Program-made: the position numbers and the translations under genes
Source of the DNA: Sulfurivirga caldicuralii
GTDB lineage: Bacteria; Pseudomonadota; Gammaproteobacteria; Thiomicrospirales; Thiomicrospiraceae
Assembly: GCA_015661715.1 (NCBI GenBank)
Contig: DQVN01000036.1
Span: 1-6,896, forward strand
Direction of reading: 5' to 3'
DNA: 6,896 nt
The notes under the pieces: model-generated
Told to the model about the DNA's origin: nothing
Database searches by the model: none
Seen by the model: the letters and a program-made list of their open reading frames with translations, nothing else
Shown: positions 5,512 through 6,896 of the stretch, one piece after another
How positions within the stretch are numbered: the stretch's first letter is position 1
Layout of the letters: each line of letters opens with the position of its first letter

Positions 5512-6848
5512 TGATGAATCCAGCATTAGGCAACCAGCAGGCGAAAGCAATCAATGAACTTATGAAGCGCATCTGGTTTGTGCTGGGTGCGATTATTGTC
5601 TTTCGTCTTGGAGCGCATATTCCGGTACCCGGGATTGACCCTATTGCTCTTGCTGCTATGTTTGAGCAGCAAAAAGGCACCATATTGGACATGTTCAATA
5701 TGTTTTCTGGTGGTGCCTTGGAGCGCTTTTCTGTGTTCGCGCTGGGTATTATGCCTTATATTTCAGCAGCCATTATCGTGCAGCTGATGAGTCATATATC
5801 CCCCACCATGTCTCAATGGCGTAAAGAAGGTGAGGCAGGTAAGCGCAAACTTACAAAATATACCCGCATGGGAACTGTTTTTTTGGCCACATTCCAAGGA
5901 CTTGGTGTGGCCATTGCCCTTGAGTCTCAGAGCATGGGAGGGCGTGGGGTTGTTATTGATCCGGGGTTTACTTTTAAAGTAATTGCTGTATCAACGCTGG
6001 TTGCCGGTACGGTGTTTCTGATGTGGTTGGGCGAGCAGATTACCGAGCGTGGATTGGGTAATGGTATTTCAATTATTATCTTTGCCGGTATTGTTGCGGG
6101 TTTGCCCTCAGCTTTAGGTGGGACACTTGAGCAGGTTAGGACAGGTAGCATCAATGTTCTCGAGTTGCTCATTTTGTTTCTACTCGTCATCGCTGTGACC
6201 GCCTTTGTTGTGTTTATGGAGCGTGCTCAGCGCCGTATTCCTATTCGATATCCACAGCAAAAGGGAATAATGGCTCAAAGCATCGCACAAAATTACCTAC
6301 CATTGAAGATTAATATGGCAGGTGTTATCCCCCCTATTTTTGCTTCAAGCATTATCCTGTTTCCGGCCACGATTGCCGGCTGGTTTGGAAGCTCTGAAAA
6401 TATGGGGTGGCTTAAGGATCTGGCAACAACTTTGTCTCCTGGCCAGCCGCTGTATGTATTGCTTTATGCACTGGCGATCATATTTTTCTGCTTTTTCTAT
6501 ACAGCGATTGTTTTTGATCCACGCGAAACAGCAGAAAATTTGCGTAAGCAAGGTGTAATCGTCAATGGACTGCGTCCCGGTGAAGCAACTGCACGTTACA
6601 TCAATCGTGTAATGGAACGATTGACTCTTGTAGGTGCAATGTATATCACCGCGGTTTGTCTGTTGCCTGAATTTTTGATCTTGTATTGGAATGTGCCGTT
6701 CTATTTTGGAGGCACATCGCTGTTAATTATCGTAATTGTAGTCATGGACTTCATGACACAGGTTCAGCTTCAATTAATGAGCGCTCAACCGCAAATGCAA
6801 AGTCTGATGGCTGGCGGTAAGCCAAGGACCAAGCGTATACGCCATTAA
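5511..6848 (+). CDS. secY: preprotein translocase subunit SecY
   Basis: SecY forms the inner-membrane protein-conducting channel with SecE and SecG. It is driven by SecA or by a docked ribosome. The product is 445 aa (E. coli 443). Ten membrane segments are readable, at about residues 21-40, 76-94, 119-137, 154-176, 184-201, 215-236, 270-291, 313-335, 371-392 and 397-418. All six pore-ring isoleucines of E. coli have counterparts (Ile80, 84, 186, 190, 276, 406), as does the essential C5-loop arginine (Arg355, E. coli Arg357, in LRPGEAT). The C4 loop between segments 6 and 7 is atypical: [10 protein letters not shown] (247-256) replaces the usual basic YAKRQQGRR stretch. The ATG overlaps the rplO stop (TAATG), with no strong Shine-Dalgarno, implying translational coupling; ATG 5514 is an alternative start. 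The C-terminus ends KPRTKRIRH. Confidence 0.97.
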   Translation: MMNPALGNQQAKAINELMKRIWFVLGAIIVFRLGAHIPVPGIDPIALAAMFEQQKGTILDMFNMFSGGALERFSVFALGIMPYISAAIIVQLMSHISPTMSQWRKEGEAGKRKLTKYTRMGTVFLATFQGLGVAIALESQSMGGRGVVIDPGFTFKVIAVSTLVAGTVFLMWLGEQITERGLGNGISIIIFAGIVAGLPSALGGTLEQVRTGSINVLELLILFLLVIAVTAFVVFMERAQRRIPIRYPQQKGIMAQSIAQNYLPLKINMAGVIPPIFASSIILFPATIAGWFGSSENMGWLKDLATTLSPGQPLYVLLYALAIIFFCFFYTAIVFDPRETAENLRKQGVIVNGLRPGEATARYINRVMERLTLVGAMYITAVCLLPEFLILYWNVPFYFGGTSLLIIVIVVMDFMTQVQLQLMSAQPQMQSLMAGGKPRTKRIRH

Positions 6849-6896
6849 GTGGAAGGTTTTGATAGAAAGTTTGGGTGGTTATCTTGTATAATCATC
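6849..6896 (+). promoter_or_regulatory. post-secY intergenic region with candidate alpha-operon promoter
   Basis: A perfect -10 box TATAAT lies at 6887-6892. The best-placed -35 is TAGAAA at 6863-6868 (4 of 6, 18-bp spacer). TTGATA at 6859-6864 is a better hexamer (5 of 6) but its 22-bp spacer is too long. In E. coli the alpha operon (rpsM-rpsK-rpsD-rpoA-rplQ) is transcribed from a promoter just after the spc operon, so this fits in place. There is no hairpin terminator after secY and no recognisable rpmJ start in these 48 nt. The downstream gene is cut off by the window end. Confidence 0.5.

Noticed and set aside
6849..6896. Open frame from GTG 6849 to the window end, and a GAAAGTT match resembling the start of rpmJ
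   Set aside because: The translation (VEGFDRKFGW and so on) resembles no L36 or S13 sequence, there is no ATG, and the stretch contains a promoter-like box.
1..6896. Search for mobile elements, tRNA genes, CRISPR repeats or inserted foreign genes
   Set aside because: Gene order is uninterrupted and nearly every base from 1 to 6848 belongs to a known ribosomal-protein or secY gene, except the 118-nt S10/spc gap. No direct repeats or unexplained segments were seen.

Overview
The window is the distal half of the S10 ribosomal-protein operon followed by nearly all of the spc operon of a proteobacterium. All 15 genes lie on the + strand. The order is rpsC (5'-truncated), rplP, rpmC, rpsQ, a 118-nt gap, then rplN, rplX, rplE, rpsN, rpsH, rplF, rplR, rpsE, rpmD, rplO and secY. 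The layout, the presence of L30, the 101-residue zinc-free S14 and the close resemblance of most proteins to remembered Escherichia coli sequences point to a gammaproteobacterium. Differences in L16, S5 and SecY argue against an enteric. Base composition looks moderate. I cannot name the genus.

Region 1-1368 is the end of the S10 transcription unit (S3, L16, L29, S17), with genes 1-12 nt apart. Region 1369-1486 is the only sizeable gap before the end of secY. It holds a long imperfect hairpin with a GUAA tetraloop and a good sigma-70-type promoter (TGGTCA, 17 bp, TATTAT) just ahead of the rplN ribosome-binding site. This is where the spc promoter lies in E. coli. Region 1487-5511 is ten tightly packed ribosomal-protein genes, mostly with purine-rich Shine-Dalgarno sequences that overlap or directly follow the previous stop codon. 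Region 5511-6848 is secY, whose start codon overlaps the rplO stop. The last 48 nt contain no recognisable gene but include a perfect TATAAT box, a candidate promoter for the following alpha operon (rpsM and so on).

The ribosomal proteins belong to both subunits: S3, S17, S14, S8 and S5 in 30S, and L16, L29, L14, L24, L5, L6, L18, L30 and L15 in 50S. SecY is the channel of the Sec translocon that docks on the ribosome. Co-transcription therefore balances ribosome supply with membrane-export capacity. I see no mobile element, CRISPR, tRNA or novel gene system. The most interesting points are small: a SecY cytoplasmic loop that has lost the usual basic ribosome/SecA-contact cluster, divergent stretches in S5, the structured S10/spc junction with a promoter element embedded in the hairpin, and the lack of an obvious E. 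coli-type S8 repressor site at rplE. Comparisons with E. coli are from memory, not from a computed alignment.
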